From NCBI GenBank assembly GCA_020916435.1, contig CM037091.1, positions 83,048,398 to 83,112,397 on the forward strand: a stretch of 64,000 nt of DNA, in the 5' to 3' direction. Position numbers and translations under genes: made by a program. Below are positions 12,207 through 22,369 of this stretch, piece after piece (within the stretch, counting starts at the first letter, position 1; every line of letters begins with the position of its first letter). The notes under the pieces were generated by a model. The model worked only from the letters and a program-made list of their open reading frames with translations. It was not told the origin of the DNA and made no database searches. This stretch comes from Oxytropis ochrocephala. Taxonomy: Eukaryota > Streptophyta > Magnoliopsida > Fabales > Fabaceae.

Positions 12207-13575
12207 ATGCCCAGATCAGAACCACCCACTTTTGAGTTTGATCCAGAGCCCGAAAGAAGATTCATGAGGCTAAGACGCCAACAAAGGCTACAACAACTCA
12301 GACCAACTATGTCTGAGCATTCTCATCATACTGGTAGAGGTTCATCTGGTGGAAGAACGCCCTCACAAATAGGAGGAAGAGGTCAAAGAGGTGGAAGGCA
12401 AGGTCCTTTTACCCATACTGAAGTTGATGAAGAATACTGGTACAGAGACAGATTCATTAATCAAGGACCTAATCAAATGGTGAATGACAGAGACAGGCCA
12501 ATGAGAGATTATGTTGTGTTTGATCCACATTCCATGGAAACAAGCATCACTAGGCTTTGTTGGATCGCTACTCACTTCGAGTTCAAGCCTATGATGTTCC
12601 AAATGCTCCAAACAAATGGACAATTTGGAGGTTCCACTCAAGAAGATCCTTTTGCTCATCTAAGAAACTTTCTAGAAGTGTGCAGTAACTTCATTATCCC
12701 AGGGGTGAGTGAGGATGCTTTCAGGCTGAAACTGTTTCCCTATTCATTAAAAGACAAAGCTAAGGCTTGGTTGAACTCCTTGGAGTCCAACTCTATCACA
12801 ACTTGGGAAGATATGACAAAGAAGTTTCTAGAGAAGTATTTCCCACCAAACAAGAATGCTAGGATGAGGAATGACATCACATCCTTCAAGCAAAAAGATG
12901 GTGAGACATTACATGAGGCTTGGGAGAGATGGAAGGAATTGCTTAGGAAATGCCCACATCATGGAATTCCTATAGTAATTCAAATGGAGACTTTCTATAA
13001 TGGGCTAGAGGCACCTACTAGGTCTATGTTAGATGCCTCATCTGGAGGTGTAATTCTTAACTCATCATACAATGAAGCTTATGAGCTCATAGAGCGCATT
13101 GCCATTAATGATTCTTCATGGCCTCTTTGAAAGGCTGAATTCTACAAGGAAAGTAGTGGGGTTCATGAAGTGAGTGAGGTTTCGCTCTCACCCAGTGGCC
13201 ACTCGACAAACATGATAAAGGGGTTGAATATCGCTAACGCTTTGGCGTCGATGCTATAGCACCTAAAGAGTCAATCTGCAATGCAATTGAACAAGCTCCT
13301 CCTGGAGAAGCTAGTTGTGTATATTGTGGGGGGGCTCATCTTTATGAAGAATGCCCAACAAATCCTGCTTCTGTCAATTATGTGGGTTACAACAAGGGTA
13401 ACAACCCTTATTCCAATACATACAACCCTGGTTGGAAGAACCATCCTAACGGATGGGGGGAGGAAATAAACACAGATGCTCCTCGCTATTCCCCAGGATT
13501 TCCAAGACAACAACAACCTCAAAGACAGATTGCTCCGCTCCCGCTATGGATAACTCAATGGAGTCTCTGCTAAGG
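12207..13575 (+). pseudogene. gag: Athila gag, interrupted
   Basis: The frame opens with an ATG at 12207, one base after a palindromic doublet, and is uninterrupted for 307 codons. It has an Arg/Gly-rich N-terminal part, then the retrotransposon gag core (residues about 145-250), recognisable by segments such as AKAWLNSL and FLEKYFPP. A TGA at 13128 ends it, where related Gag proteins continue. The zinc knuckle CVYCGGAHLYEEC (13316-13354, spacing C-x2-C-x3-H-x4-C) is in another frame downstream, so at least one stop and one frameshift separate core and knuckle. The product would form the virus-like particle and bind element RNA. Another doublet lies between the two parts (13238-13261). Confidence 0.85.
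13238..13261 (+). repeat. Palindromic doublet 4 (gag)
   Basis: CGCTTTGGCG at 13238 and TGCTATAGCA at 13252. The spacing is 14 bp, so one linker base has been lost. Confidence 0.75.
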
Positions 13576-13585
13576 TCATTCATCA

Positions 13586-14500
13586 GTGATTGTAAAACAA
13601 CTATGCAGACTCATGAAGCATCCATCAAAACTCTGGAAAATCAAGTGGGACAGATTGCATCCGCTCTCACACAAAGGCAAAATGGTGGACTCCCATCTAC
13701 TATCGAACCTTCATCATCTCATGCGCTTGTGGAAGGAGCATGTGAAAGCAATAAGCGCCAGAAGTGGTAAGAAGGTAAGTACTACACCCAAGAATTTAGA
13801 TTCAAGTGTTGCTGAAAATGAAAAGAATTTTCCTGACGCTATAGCACCTGACGTTATAGCGTCAAAAGCAAACAGAACACCTGAACCTAAATTGGTGCCT
13901 GAATATCCTGCTCCACCCTACCCTCAAAGGTTAAAAAAGGCACATGAGGACAAACAATTCAATAAATTCCTTGAAGTGTTAAAGCAATTGCACATTAATG
14001 TTCCTCTAGTTGAGGCATTACAACAAATGCCCAACTATGCCAAATTCATGAAAGATGTTTTGACAAAGAAAAGAAGGTTGGGAGAATTTGAAACTGTGGC
14101 AATGACTGGGGAATGTAGCATGTTGATGCAAAACAAACTCCCCAGAAAATTAAAGGACCCTGGTAGTTTCACAATACCCTACTCCATTGGAGACTTTTAT
14201 TCTGGTCGTGCTTAATGTGACTTGGGGGCGAGTATTAACTTAATGCCCAAGTCCATTTACACACAATTGGGTATAGAACCGCGCGGACCTACTTACAGTA
14301 AGCCTTGACTAGGCGATAGGTCACTTGCCTATCCTGAGGGAATACTGGAGGATGTTTTAATTAAAGTTGATAAATTTGTTTTTCCTGTTGACTTTGTTAT
14401 TTTAGATTTTGAAGAAGATGCAGAGGTACCTATCATTCTGGGTAGACCCTTTCTGGCTACAGGGAAGACACTAATTGATGTACAAAAAGGAGAATTGACA
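13586..14500 (+). pseudogene. Athila protease region, interrupted
   Basis: The open segment to 14215 covers the gag-protease linker. It reads through a palindromic doublet at 13837-13861 (translated DAIAPDVIAS). The retropepsin active-site motif DLGAS is at 14219-14233, directly after an in-frame TAA (14213-14215) that probably replaced a Leu codon. Further downstream ILGRPFLATG (about 14437-14466) marks the second protease motif. The enzyme would cleave the polyprotein, but the stop prevents a full product. Confidence 0.8.
13837..13861 (+). repeat. Palindromic doublet 5 (gag-protease linker)
   Basis: CGCTATAGCA at 13837, linker CCTGA, CGTTATAGCG at 13852. Within the open frame it is read as DAIAPDVIAS. 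Confidence 0.9.
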
Positions 14501-15777
14501 ATGAGAGTTAATGATCAAGAAGTTAAGATCAACGTTCTGAATGCATTAAAACTTCCAGATGTTAATACTGAAGAGTGCTCCTTTGTGGTTTCTCTTGACC
14601 AAGTGGTGCAAAAACATTTTCAAAAAACTAATGACCACTTGGGAAAGATGCTTAAAAACACTGAGGAACATGAATTGTTGGGAGAAGAGGAGATTCAAGT
14701 AGAAAAACCAGTCGTGAAAGAGGTTTGGGCTAGGAGATATGAGTCACTTGAGCAAGAGAACTCAAACCTAAAGAAGAGTGTGCCTTCCATTATCCAACCA
14801 CCTGATCTAGAGCTGAAGGAATTGCCCAAGCACCTCAAGTATGCATACTTGGGGAAAATGAGACTCTACCTGTCATCATTTCTTCTAGTCTGGATCAAGA
14901 CCAAGAGGTGGAGCTCATTTCAACTCTGAAGAGACACAAAAAGGCAATAGGTTGGCAAATGTCTGACATACATGGGATAAGTCCCACAATCTGCATGCAT
15001 AAAATTGTTTTGGAGGACAATGCCAAACATAGCATTGAAGGACAGAGAAGGCTTAATCCCATAATGAAGGAGGTAGTAAAGAAGGAAATCCTCAAGTGGT
15101 TAGATGCAGGAATTGTGTATCCTATTTCTGACAGTGCATGGGTGAGCCCTGTGCAGTGTGTGCCCAAGAAAGGTGGTGTAACTGTGGTCACAAATGACAA
15201 AAATGAATTAATTCCCACAAGAATAGTGACGGGCTGGAGGATTTGTATGGACTATAGGAAATTGAACAACGCCACAAAGAAGGACCATTTCCCTCTCCCT
15301 TTTATTGATCAAATGCTGGATAGACTTGCTGGGAAGGACTATTACTGATTTTTTGATGGATACTCTGGCTATAATCAAATAGCAATTGTCCCTGAAGACC
15401 AACAAAAGACCACATTCACATGTCCATATGGCACATTTGCTTTTAGAAGAATTCCATTTGGACTGTGCAATGCCCCTGCAACTTTCCAGAGATGTATGAT
15501 GTCCATATTCTCTGATTTCATTGAAAAATCTATGGAGGTTTTTATGGATGATTTCTCTGTGTTTGGGGATAGTTTTCAAATATGTTTGGACAACTTGGAA
15601 GAAATACTGATAAGGTGTGAAGAAACAAACCTTGTGCTTAATTGGGAAAAGTGTCACTTTATGGTGCAAGAAGGAATTGTACTAGGGCATAGGGTTTCCA
15701 AGAAAGGATTAGAGGTGGATAGGGCCAAGATTGAAGTGATTGAGAAATTTCCACCCCTCTGTGTGTCAAAGGTATAA
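14495..15777 (+). pseudogene. Athila reverse transcriptase, interrupted
   Basis: Two adjoining segments carry RT motifs. The first (14908-15348) ends with DYRKLNNATKKDHFPLPFID and stops at a TGA (15346-15348), where family members have an aromatic or Cys residue before the DGYSGYNQI motif. The second (15349-15777) has FTCPYGTFAFRRIPFGLCNA, the catalytic FMDDF box (15541-15555) and LGHRVSKKGLEVD. A frameshift near 15775 follows. Spacing and motifs match Ty3/gypsy RT. The product would copy element RNA into DNA, but this copy is broken. Confidence 0.9.
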
Positions 15778-16330
15778 GAAGTTTCCTTGGGCATCTTTGG
15801 TTTCTATAGGAGATTCATTAAAGATTTCTCAAAGATCTCAAAGCCTCTATGCCAACTCCTTCAACATGACACCACATTCAATTTTGATGAGGCCTGCCTC
15901 GAAGCATTTCAGAAATTAAAGATAGCATTAGTCATCGCACTTTTGTTATTGTGACTCTGATTAGAGTAAACCTTTTGAGTTGATGTGTGATGCAAGTGAT
16001 TATGCTGTGGGAGCTGTGCTTGGCCAGAGGTATGACAAAATTTTTCACTCTATATATTATGCAAGCAAAACACTTGTAGAAGCACAATTAAATTACAACA
16101 TCACGAGAAAAAGAGCTATTGGTCGTGGTGTTTGCATTTGACAAATTCAGATCGTACTTGGTGGGCACAAAAGTTATTGTTTTACAGATCACTCACCATC
16201 AAGTACTTGATCTCTAAGAAAGATGCAAAACCAAGGCTAATTAGATGGGTTCTCCTCCTCCAAGAATTTGACTTGGAAATTCGTGATAAGAAGGGTGGAG
16301 AACCGTGTTCACGATCATTTATCTAGGCTT
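15778..16330 (+). pseudogene. Athila RNase H region, decayed
   Basis: The reading has to switch frame several times. Recognisable pieces are a finger/connection segment SFLG..GFYRRFIKDFS (about 15780), the RNase H core MCDASDYAVGAVLGQR (about 15983-16030), SIYYASKTLVEAQLNY (about 16050-16095) and a tail KPRLIRWVLLLQEFDLEI. The first catalytic Asp (MCDAS) is present. Several indels and stops make it non-functional. Confidence 0.75.
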
Positions 16331-17722
16331 GAAGGTGCGGGTACATCACAGGTGAAATTAAAGAAATCTTTCCAGATGAGAAATTGTTAACAGTATCTCT
16401 GCAAAAGTGTAGCGCTATAGCGGCTGATGCTACTGATCCGTGGTTTGCAGACATTGTGAATAACTTGGTGAGTAGAATTGTGCCTGCAGATCTAAACTAT
16501 CAATAGAGAAAAAGGTTTTTCCATATAGTGAAGGAGTACTATTGGGATGAACCTTTTCTTTACAAAAAATGTCAAGATCAAGTGATAAGAAGATGCCTTG
16601 CGAAGAAGAACAACCTCAAGTGTTAGAGCATTGTCATGCCTCACCATGTGGTGGACACTTTGGAGGAAACGTAAGCAGTGCAAAGGTCTTTGCAATGTGG
16701 ATATCTTCGCCTACTTTATTCAAAGATGCTCAGGAATTGGTGAAGAACTGTGAAAAGTGTCAAAGGACTGGAAACATCTCAAACAAGCATGAAATGCCCT
16801 TAACCAACATTCTAGAGATTGAACTCTTTGATGTGTGGGGCATGGATTTCATGGGACCCTTTCCTCCTTCTCATGGGAATTTGTACATATTGGTGGCTGT
16901 GGATTATGTTTCAAAATGGGTTGAAGCCGTGGCTTTCCCCAATAATGATGCCAAGTCAGTTAGCAAGTTCCTTCAGAAGTACATCTTCACCAGATATGGG
17001 ACACCTAGAGCTATTATCAGTGATGAGGGTTCTCACTTCTGCAACAAGTTGATTGAGTCTCTCTTGGGAAAATATGGGGTGAGGCATAAAATTGCCACTG
17101 CTTACCACCCACAAACAAATGGGCAAGCTGAATTGTCCAATAGAGAGATCAAGAGGATGCTTGAAAAGATGGTGGGACCTTCGAGAAAGGATTGGTCAAT
17201 CCATTTGGATGATGCATTATGGGCTTACAGGACAGCCTTCAAAACACCTTTGGGAATGTCTCCCTATAGACTTGTGTTTGGGAAAGCTTGCCACCTCCCT
17301 ATTGAATTAAAACACAAAGCTCATTAGGCCATAAAAAAACTCAACTTTGATTATGATAGGGCTGGTAGGGCAAGGCTACTGCAGTTGAATGAGCTTGAAG
17401 AGATTAGGCATGCTGCCTATGAAAGTTTAGCAATCTACAAGGAGAAGACCAAGGTGTGGCATGACAAAAGATTCGAGAATAGAGAAGCGATTGAGGAGGC
17501 CAAGTGCTTCTTTTTAATTCAAGGCTAAAATTGTTTCCTGGCAAGCTTAAGTCCAGATGGTCTGGACCTTTCAAATTGGTCAAGGTCTACCCTCATGGTG
17601 CTGTGGATCTATATGATGAAGCAACCAACACTACTTTCAAAGTGAATGGTCAAAGAGTCAAGCAGTACCATGGTGACAATGTGATGAGGGACAAGACCTC
17701 AATTGATCTTCAAGATCCCTAA
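16331..17722 (+). pseudogene. Athila integrase, nearly complete but interrupted
   Basis: A 252-codon open segment (16569-17327) includes the zinc-binding end (C-x2-C, NCEKCQRTG) and the full DDE core: Asp in GMDFMGPF (residue 93), Asp in SDEGSHFCN (152) and Glu in NGQAELSNRE (188). It stops at a TAG at 17325. The C-terminal segment RLKLFPGKLKSRWSGPF (17504-17722) is in another frame. A doublet at 16413-16437 lies in the RNase H-integrase linker. Integrase joins the DNA copy to the chromosome, and the 5-bp CACTT duplication fits its action. Confidence 0.9.
16413..16437 (+). repeat. Palindromic doublet 6 (RNase H-integrase linker), second half eroded
   Basis: CGCTATAGCG at 16413, then GCTGA, then TGCTACTGAT at 16428 in the expected 15-bp phase. 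Confidence 0.7.
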
Positions 17723-17813
17723 CATTAAAAGAAGAAGTCTGGCTGAAGACTCTTAAAGCAAGCGCTCTTGGGAGGCACCCCAAAGGTTTCACTAACCAAC
17801 ATTTTTGTTTTAA

Positions 17814-18086
17814 TTGTTCTTATTGTGTAGGAGGGAAATTATTGTGTTGAGGAAGTTGGAAATATCTGAAGAGGAGGTGTCTGAGCAAGAGAAAGAAGCT
17901 GCTAGCAAGTTAGCAGAAATGAAGGCCTCTAAAGAAATGCAAGCCCCAAGTGGTAGCGCTATAGCGTCTGATGCTATAGCGCCTGATCAAGGCCAAAAGA
18001 AGAAAAGAAAAAGAAAAAGGCTGCAAAGCAGCCCGCTCGATAGTCGTGTCGGTGCAAGGACCAGGTCTGGTCTAATTAAGAAATAA
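17814..18086 (+). CDS. Small open frame downstream of Athila pol, unknown product
   Basis: A 90-codon ATG frame lies about 90 bp after the integrase end. It is Glu/Lys-rich with a probable short helix (EISEEEVSEQEKEAASKLAEM), then GSAIASDAIAPD encoded by a palindromic doublet (17957-17981), then a basic KKKRKRKR stretch that could act as a nuclear-localisation signal. Some Athila elements carry an env-like frame here, but this one has no signal peptide or membrane segment. It may be only the residue of a longer frame, and I assign no function. Confidence 0.35.
   Translation: MFLLCRREIIVLRKLEISEEEVSEQEKEAASKLAEMKASKEMQAPSGSAIASDAIAPDQGQKKKRKRKRLQSSPLDSRVGARTRSGLIKK
17957..17981 (+). repeat. 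Palindromic doublet 7 (small ORF after pol)
   Basis: CGCTATAGCG at 17957, linker TCTGA, TGCTATAGCG at 17972. Translated SAIASDAIAP. Confidence 0.9.
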
Positions 18087-18145
18087 TTCTAAATATCCTG
18101 CTGTAGTAGTTTTAGTTGCTGTGTGTGCTCCAATAAATTGTGAAG

Positions 18146-18170
18146 CGCTATAGCGTCTGTCTTGCGCTTC
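18146..18170 (+). repeat. Palindromic doublet 8 (3' UTR), second half eroded
   Basis: CGCTATAGCG at 18146, linker TCTGT, then only CTTGCGCTTC in the second position. Confidence 0.6.
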
Positions 18171-18786
18171 ACCAATGTTAAAAAGACTTGTTTTTATTTT
18201 GTTTTTGTGTTTGTCTTAGGCATCTTCCTAGTCCATTAGAGCAGTGAGGACACTGCTCACTTTTTTTTTTGGGGAGGACCTAAAGTTATCGGTGTTTCGT
18301 TTTTAACCATAGTCAATGAATGTATTCTCTTTGGGCTAGTTTTAGTGATGATTGTGTGAGTGAGTAAAGAGAGCCATGCTTTTAGATAAAATCTTTGTTT
18401 ATTATTGCTCTACACATAAAAAAAATCTACGCACTTAAGGAAAAACTTAGTTAGCCCAGGACTATCTCATGCTTAGGGTTAGTCTGGTTAACCAAGGTGA
18501 CATCAAAACTTGACTAAAAACTTGAAGAGCTTTAGAAGCTAAGTTTGGGGGTGCTCGGATTTCATTAAGGCTAGGTACAAAGGTCTTAGGGTGGCTAGTG
18601 ACGAAGAAAGTCATGGTAAATTAAGTATATATATGTAAAAGGCTATAGCTGCCTGAAACAAAAGCTGGGTTGTTCCAAAAAGGCCACATATTTGTTAAAA
18701 AAAAATAAAAAAAATAAAAAAAAAGTGCCAAAGGAACTCAGTAATGAGGGGGTTACAGTCTGTAAAGTTGTCAATTTCTGTTCTGC

Positions 18787-18811
18787 CGCTATAGCATCAA
18801 ACGCTATAGTG
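18787..18811 (+). repeat. Palindromic doublet 9 (3' UTR)
   Basis: CGCTATAGCA at 18787, linker TCAAA, CGCTATAGTG at 18802. Confidence 0.85.
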
Positions 18812-19212
18812 TCTCTGTTTAGTCAATAGGTTAGGAACACTAGCCACAGGCCTGAAGTGTCTGAAATCCCTCAAGTCTGTGTGAAAATGTTAGTCTAGTC
18901 AGTGTTTTGAAATAAATTTTGGTGTCACCAAAAGAAGGCCACTCTTCCCAAGGCTAAGAAAAATCTGAATCTAGCTAGGAATTGAGATAAGTCAGAGATC
19001 ACACACACACTATTGAGCAGTAATAAGCTTAGAAGTTGAGTAAAATGCATTGGTGTGTTGGTGTGAGTGTGAATCTGAATTATTAGCCTTTGAGAATATA
19101 TTTGAATGAATGTGCTTAGAAATGAAGAACAGATCAGGTAATGTGTGTTGTGCATAAGTGTCAGTATGTTTTGTCTTTGCAAGTGTCATTACTTGGGGAC
19201 AAGCAATGGTTT

Positions 19213-19225
19213 AAGTTTGGGGGTG
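19213..19225 (+). other. Polypurine tract of the Athila-like element
   Basis: AAGTTTGGGGGTG abuts the 3' LTR start, as is usual in Athila elements. Confidence 0.9.
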
Positions 19226-19424
19226 TGATAACTCATATTTATATGAGTTATTTATACCTTTAATCATTAAATTGAGTGAGTTCTCAAGTAATAATAGTTT
19301 AGTATTTGTTGCATTTCTGTTAGCATTAGGAAAGAAATGGCTAAACACTGCTTTGCTATGAAATTGGCACATTTGGTGCCCTTGTGAATGTTTTGATGTA
19401 TTTTGTGAGTATTGCAGTGTTTAG

Positions 19425-19449
19425 CGCTATAGCGTCTAACGCTATAGCG
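19425..19449 (+). repeat. Palindromic doublet 10 (3' LTR)
   Basis: The 3' LTR copy of doublet 1, unchanged: CGCTATAGCG at 19425 and 19440. Confidence 0.9.
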
Positions 19450-20362
19450 TCAAGAAGGTAGATCAGCTGAGCATCTAAAGTAAAAGTGCAATTTTGGCGC
19501 CAAGCTCATTAATCCAGACTCGTATCTTGTGTCCCTTTGTGCTTTGCGACATTCCGGATTTTATTGGATATGTGTGGACACTTGGCATCGCATGAGTGAG
19601 GAATAGTGGAGTTGGTGAAAAAGCAAACATCAACTTTATTGACTTTTGAGAAGACATGTACCACATGCTAGGGTACTAGATCACACTCGGATTTTCTTGA
19701 AGAAAAGTGTGAGAGTTTGAGGGAGAGTAGTGGTAGAGAGATAGAACTTGACACATTCTCTTCTCCATTGAAACATATAGAGCTTTGGATTTATTTTCTC
19801 TTCTTTTGTAATTTTCTGCCATTTTCTCACGGTGTAAAAGCTGCTGGCTTCTTTGTATCATCACTACGTGGATGATTAGGAGACATCAAGATTGTATCTT
19901 TTGCACTTGTGTTTTCCTTCTTACCTACGGTAATGCAAGTATGTTTGTTTGTGTTATTTTGATGATGCTCAACATAAGCTAAACTCCTTGAGTTGGGTTG
20001 CTAGAACTTGTAATGAACCTTTAATATTACGTATATAACTTTTCACGTTTTGTGTTTTAATCCTTGTATTATAATTCTTCCAAACTTGTTTTATATTTGG
20101 CCACGTAAAATAAGTACCTCTGTGGAGTCAGACAAGAACCATAGAAAGAACTCAAGGATTAATATGAACGATAAGGTTGGTTAAAGACATTTACCCAATT
20201 TTTGCTTCCTCTAGACATAGAATTGCAATAGTTCATAAAGCTTAAGCTGTGGGATCTTGAATATACAGGGGTGAACTTATTTAGAACCTAGACATAGGCA
20301 TCTTGTAATGAAACCCTGACGCTAGTGACTGAAAGGCACAAAACAATTGCAACAGCGCTTAA

Positions 20363-20387
20363 CGATATAGCGTGTGACGTTTTAGCG
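20363..20387 (+). repeat. Palindromic doublet 11 (3' LTR)
   Basis: The 3' LTR copy of doublet 2, with changes: CGATATAGCG at 20363 and CGTTTTAGCG at 20378. Both substitutions break palindromic symmetry. Confidence 0.85.
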
Positions 20388-22173
20388 TCTTATTTCTGGG
20401 AAGTTACTTAGTGAAAGCAATCCAACTTACTTCTCTCATATCTTAAATTACTTTTTAACTTGTTACTTTAAACAATCTCTGTTCAACTGAAACATTACTA
20501 CTTAATTATTTGCTACTTGTTCCACTAAGTGTAATTTCATTTTAAACTCTAAAATTAATACCAATCCCTGTGGAGACGAACTCTACTTATCAATATATTA
20601 CTTGTTGCGATTGTGTACACTTACACAACTACTTTTCGCACAACACACTTCATTAAACTTTTTTATATCATCTCATTTAACTTTTACACTTTTCATTTCA
20701 TTTATTTGCATCACTTATGTGACACATTCTTATCTTTGCACATTAATCCTTGCATGCTTTCATATACTCACATGTTCATACATTCATACATGCTTAGGCC
20801 TATTGTGTTCTCTTACCTTATCACATGCTCATGCATTCATTAATTCTATGTTTAACATTCATTCACATGTTCATGCATATTTAAATAACTATGCTCATGC
20901 ATTCATAGTCTTGTATGCTCAATCATTCATTCATGCATAGTCTTGTATGCTTATTCATTCATGCATCCTTATATAATCATTCACTCACATTCTTGTATGC
21001 TCATGCATTTGCACACTTGCCTAATCATGCACACTTGCCTAATCATGCACATCATTGCTTGCATATTCACTCATCCAACCTAGATTGTTCTATGCCTATA
21101 ATTAATTGTATCTCTTTTGTTCATGATGTCATTTAAATGTCTTGACTTAATTGTGTGCAATCCCTTCCCCATGCATGTGCTCTTATATGAAGACGTAAGC
21201 CTACTACTTGTGTAGCATAGAGTCATTAAGACAAATGCACCTCTCTCACACACACACGCACAATTATTTTAAGAACTTTGTCTTGCATCTTTGATAATTG
21301 AATCCCTTAATTATATTGGCATGCTTAATCTTAGTTGATGATTAACATGTTCATGAGTGCTTGATTAGTTGAATAAGTTTGAACTTCATTCATTCATTTT
21401 GCATTTGGTTATGGATTTGGAGTTGATTGAAATGTTCTACTTGTTTTCCAAAAATCTCACCAAATTAACTTCTTTTCCTTTCATAAGTAGATAAAGTAAA
21501 AAAACCCCTTTTCATAAAAAAAAAAAAAAAAAGGAACTCATAAGGAGTCAAGTCGGATGTACGGCCGATGTTGACTAGCATCCTAAGATCGGAGTTGTAC
21601 AACTCAAACATCTTGGGATACTTATGAGAAATAAAACAAACAATTAACAACTTAAACCCTATTTCAAAAATGAGTAAGGAATCAAGTCGGACGTACGTCC
21701 GGGTTGATTAGCGTCTTAGGTTAGCTAGTCATGCATGATTCGTGCGAGCACAGGATACTTACTCGAATAAAAGCCACCAAACTTACAACCAATTTTTCAA
21801 GTAATTCAAAATCACTTTTCGATATAAGGGGCACGCGCGCTGCAGACGGGCGGGATGTCTATGTTTTAGGGTTAGTGGACTGCATCTGATTCGGACGAGA
21901 ACCCCTACAATAAAAAAACACCAACACACCAAAACTTCTCGACTCAGAGAACTACGTAAGCTTTGAATTCTCCATCGTTTGGGAGATACGTAGGAGCGGG
22001 CCACGTCCGTCAAGCGCTTTTCAAAAATTCTAAAAAGAATATTTCTTTTCTCCGCTTACAAAACATTTTTCTCAAATAAAAAGAATACAAAAAGAAGTAG
22101 AACAATTGTTTCAAATCAAACCTTGTCAAAACCACACATCAAATTAATGGTTCCCTTTCGGTAGAAAGGAGGT

Positions 22174-22196
22174 GTGGGGTGCTAATACCTTCCCCA
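22174..22196 (+). other. Conserved LTR hairpin block (Ogre Z)
   Basis: TGTGGGG and CCCCA surround TGCTAATACCTT, as in the solo LTR at 5133-5156. Confidence 0.6.
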
Positions 22197-22369
22197 TACC
22201 TAACCGACCCCCGAACCTACATCTCCTGTGTTTCGAAAAGACCACCCGCCTTGTATAAAAAGACGTTTTTCCAATGTTTTCGTCTCAAAATTAAAATATT
22301 GGTGGCGGCTTCAAAATTTTCCCACGTTGTACATTGAGAAGTCCAAACCGGATTTTTCGGGGTGCAACA

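Larger units (their letters stand above)
18087..19212 (+). other. Athila 3' untranslated region
   Basis: No gene supported. It contains one eroded doublet (18146), one doublet at 18787-18811, and a homopolymer-rich A stretch (18697-18725). The minus-strand open frame 18925-19182 is accidental. Confidence 0.6.
10657..20645 (+). mobile_element. Athila-like Ty3/gypsy retrotransposon, complete, 9989 bp
   Basis: It is bounded by LTRs of 1415 and 1420 bp that start TGATAACTCATA and end CGCACAACA. It is flanked by the 5-bp duplication CACTT (10652-10656 and 20646-20650). The PBS (TGGCGCCGTTGCCGGGGA) and purine tract (AAGTTTGGGGGTG) are the forms known from Athila elements. Gag, protease, RT, RNase H and integrase occur in order but carry stops and frameshifts, so the copy is not autonomous. 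By hand comparison the LTRs differ by roughly 2%, including small indels, which suggests a fairly recent insertion. An unusual palindromic doublet recurs through its length. Confidence 0.95.
19226..20645 (+). repeat. 3' LTR of the Athila-like element
   Basis: It matches 10657-12071 along its full length with about 25-30 differences, some in clusters (near 19515-19555, 19840 and 20310-20390). It ends ACAACA at 20645, followed by the CACTT duplication. Confidence 0.95.
1..22369 (+). mobile_element. Ogre-like LTR retrotransposon Z, non-autonomous, 5' LTR off-window
   Basis: The left edge starts in the leader just downstream of a 5' LTR that is not in the window. This is shown by matching the first 400 bases to the minus-strand leader at 22370-22845, which does follow a visible PBS. 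The interior ends at the purine tract at 8723-8735, and the 3' LTR runs from 8736 to 22369. No gag or pol reading frame remains, so this is a deletion derivative that would depend on proteins made elsewhere. Two younger insertions sit inside: a solo LTR (2172-5297) and an Athila element (10657-20645). The element itself lies in the leader of the minus-strand Ogre unit X. Its own target duplication should be GTGTG (22370-22374), which cannot be confirmed without the off-window end. Confidence 0.85.
8736..22369 (+). repeat. 3' LTR of Ogre Z (about 3640 bp), split by the Athila insertion
   Basis: The LTR begins TGTCATACCCCAATTTTG at 8736 and ends TTCGGGGTGCAACA at 22369. Removing the Athila element and one copy of its CACTT duplication leaves 3640 bp. 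The right part holds two degenerate subrepeats, the conserved CTACGT...TACGTAGGAGCG block (about 21953-21995) and the GGTGGCGGCTTC stretch also seen in the solo LTR. No gene is present in either half. Confidence 0.85.

Noticed and set aside
20602..21136. Open frames rich in His, Thr and Leu
   Set aside because: Right half of the Ogre Z LTR; CATGCATTCATTCATG microsatellite-like sequence explains them.
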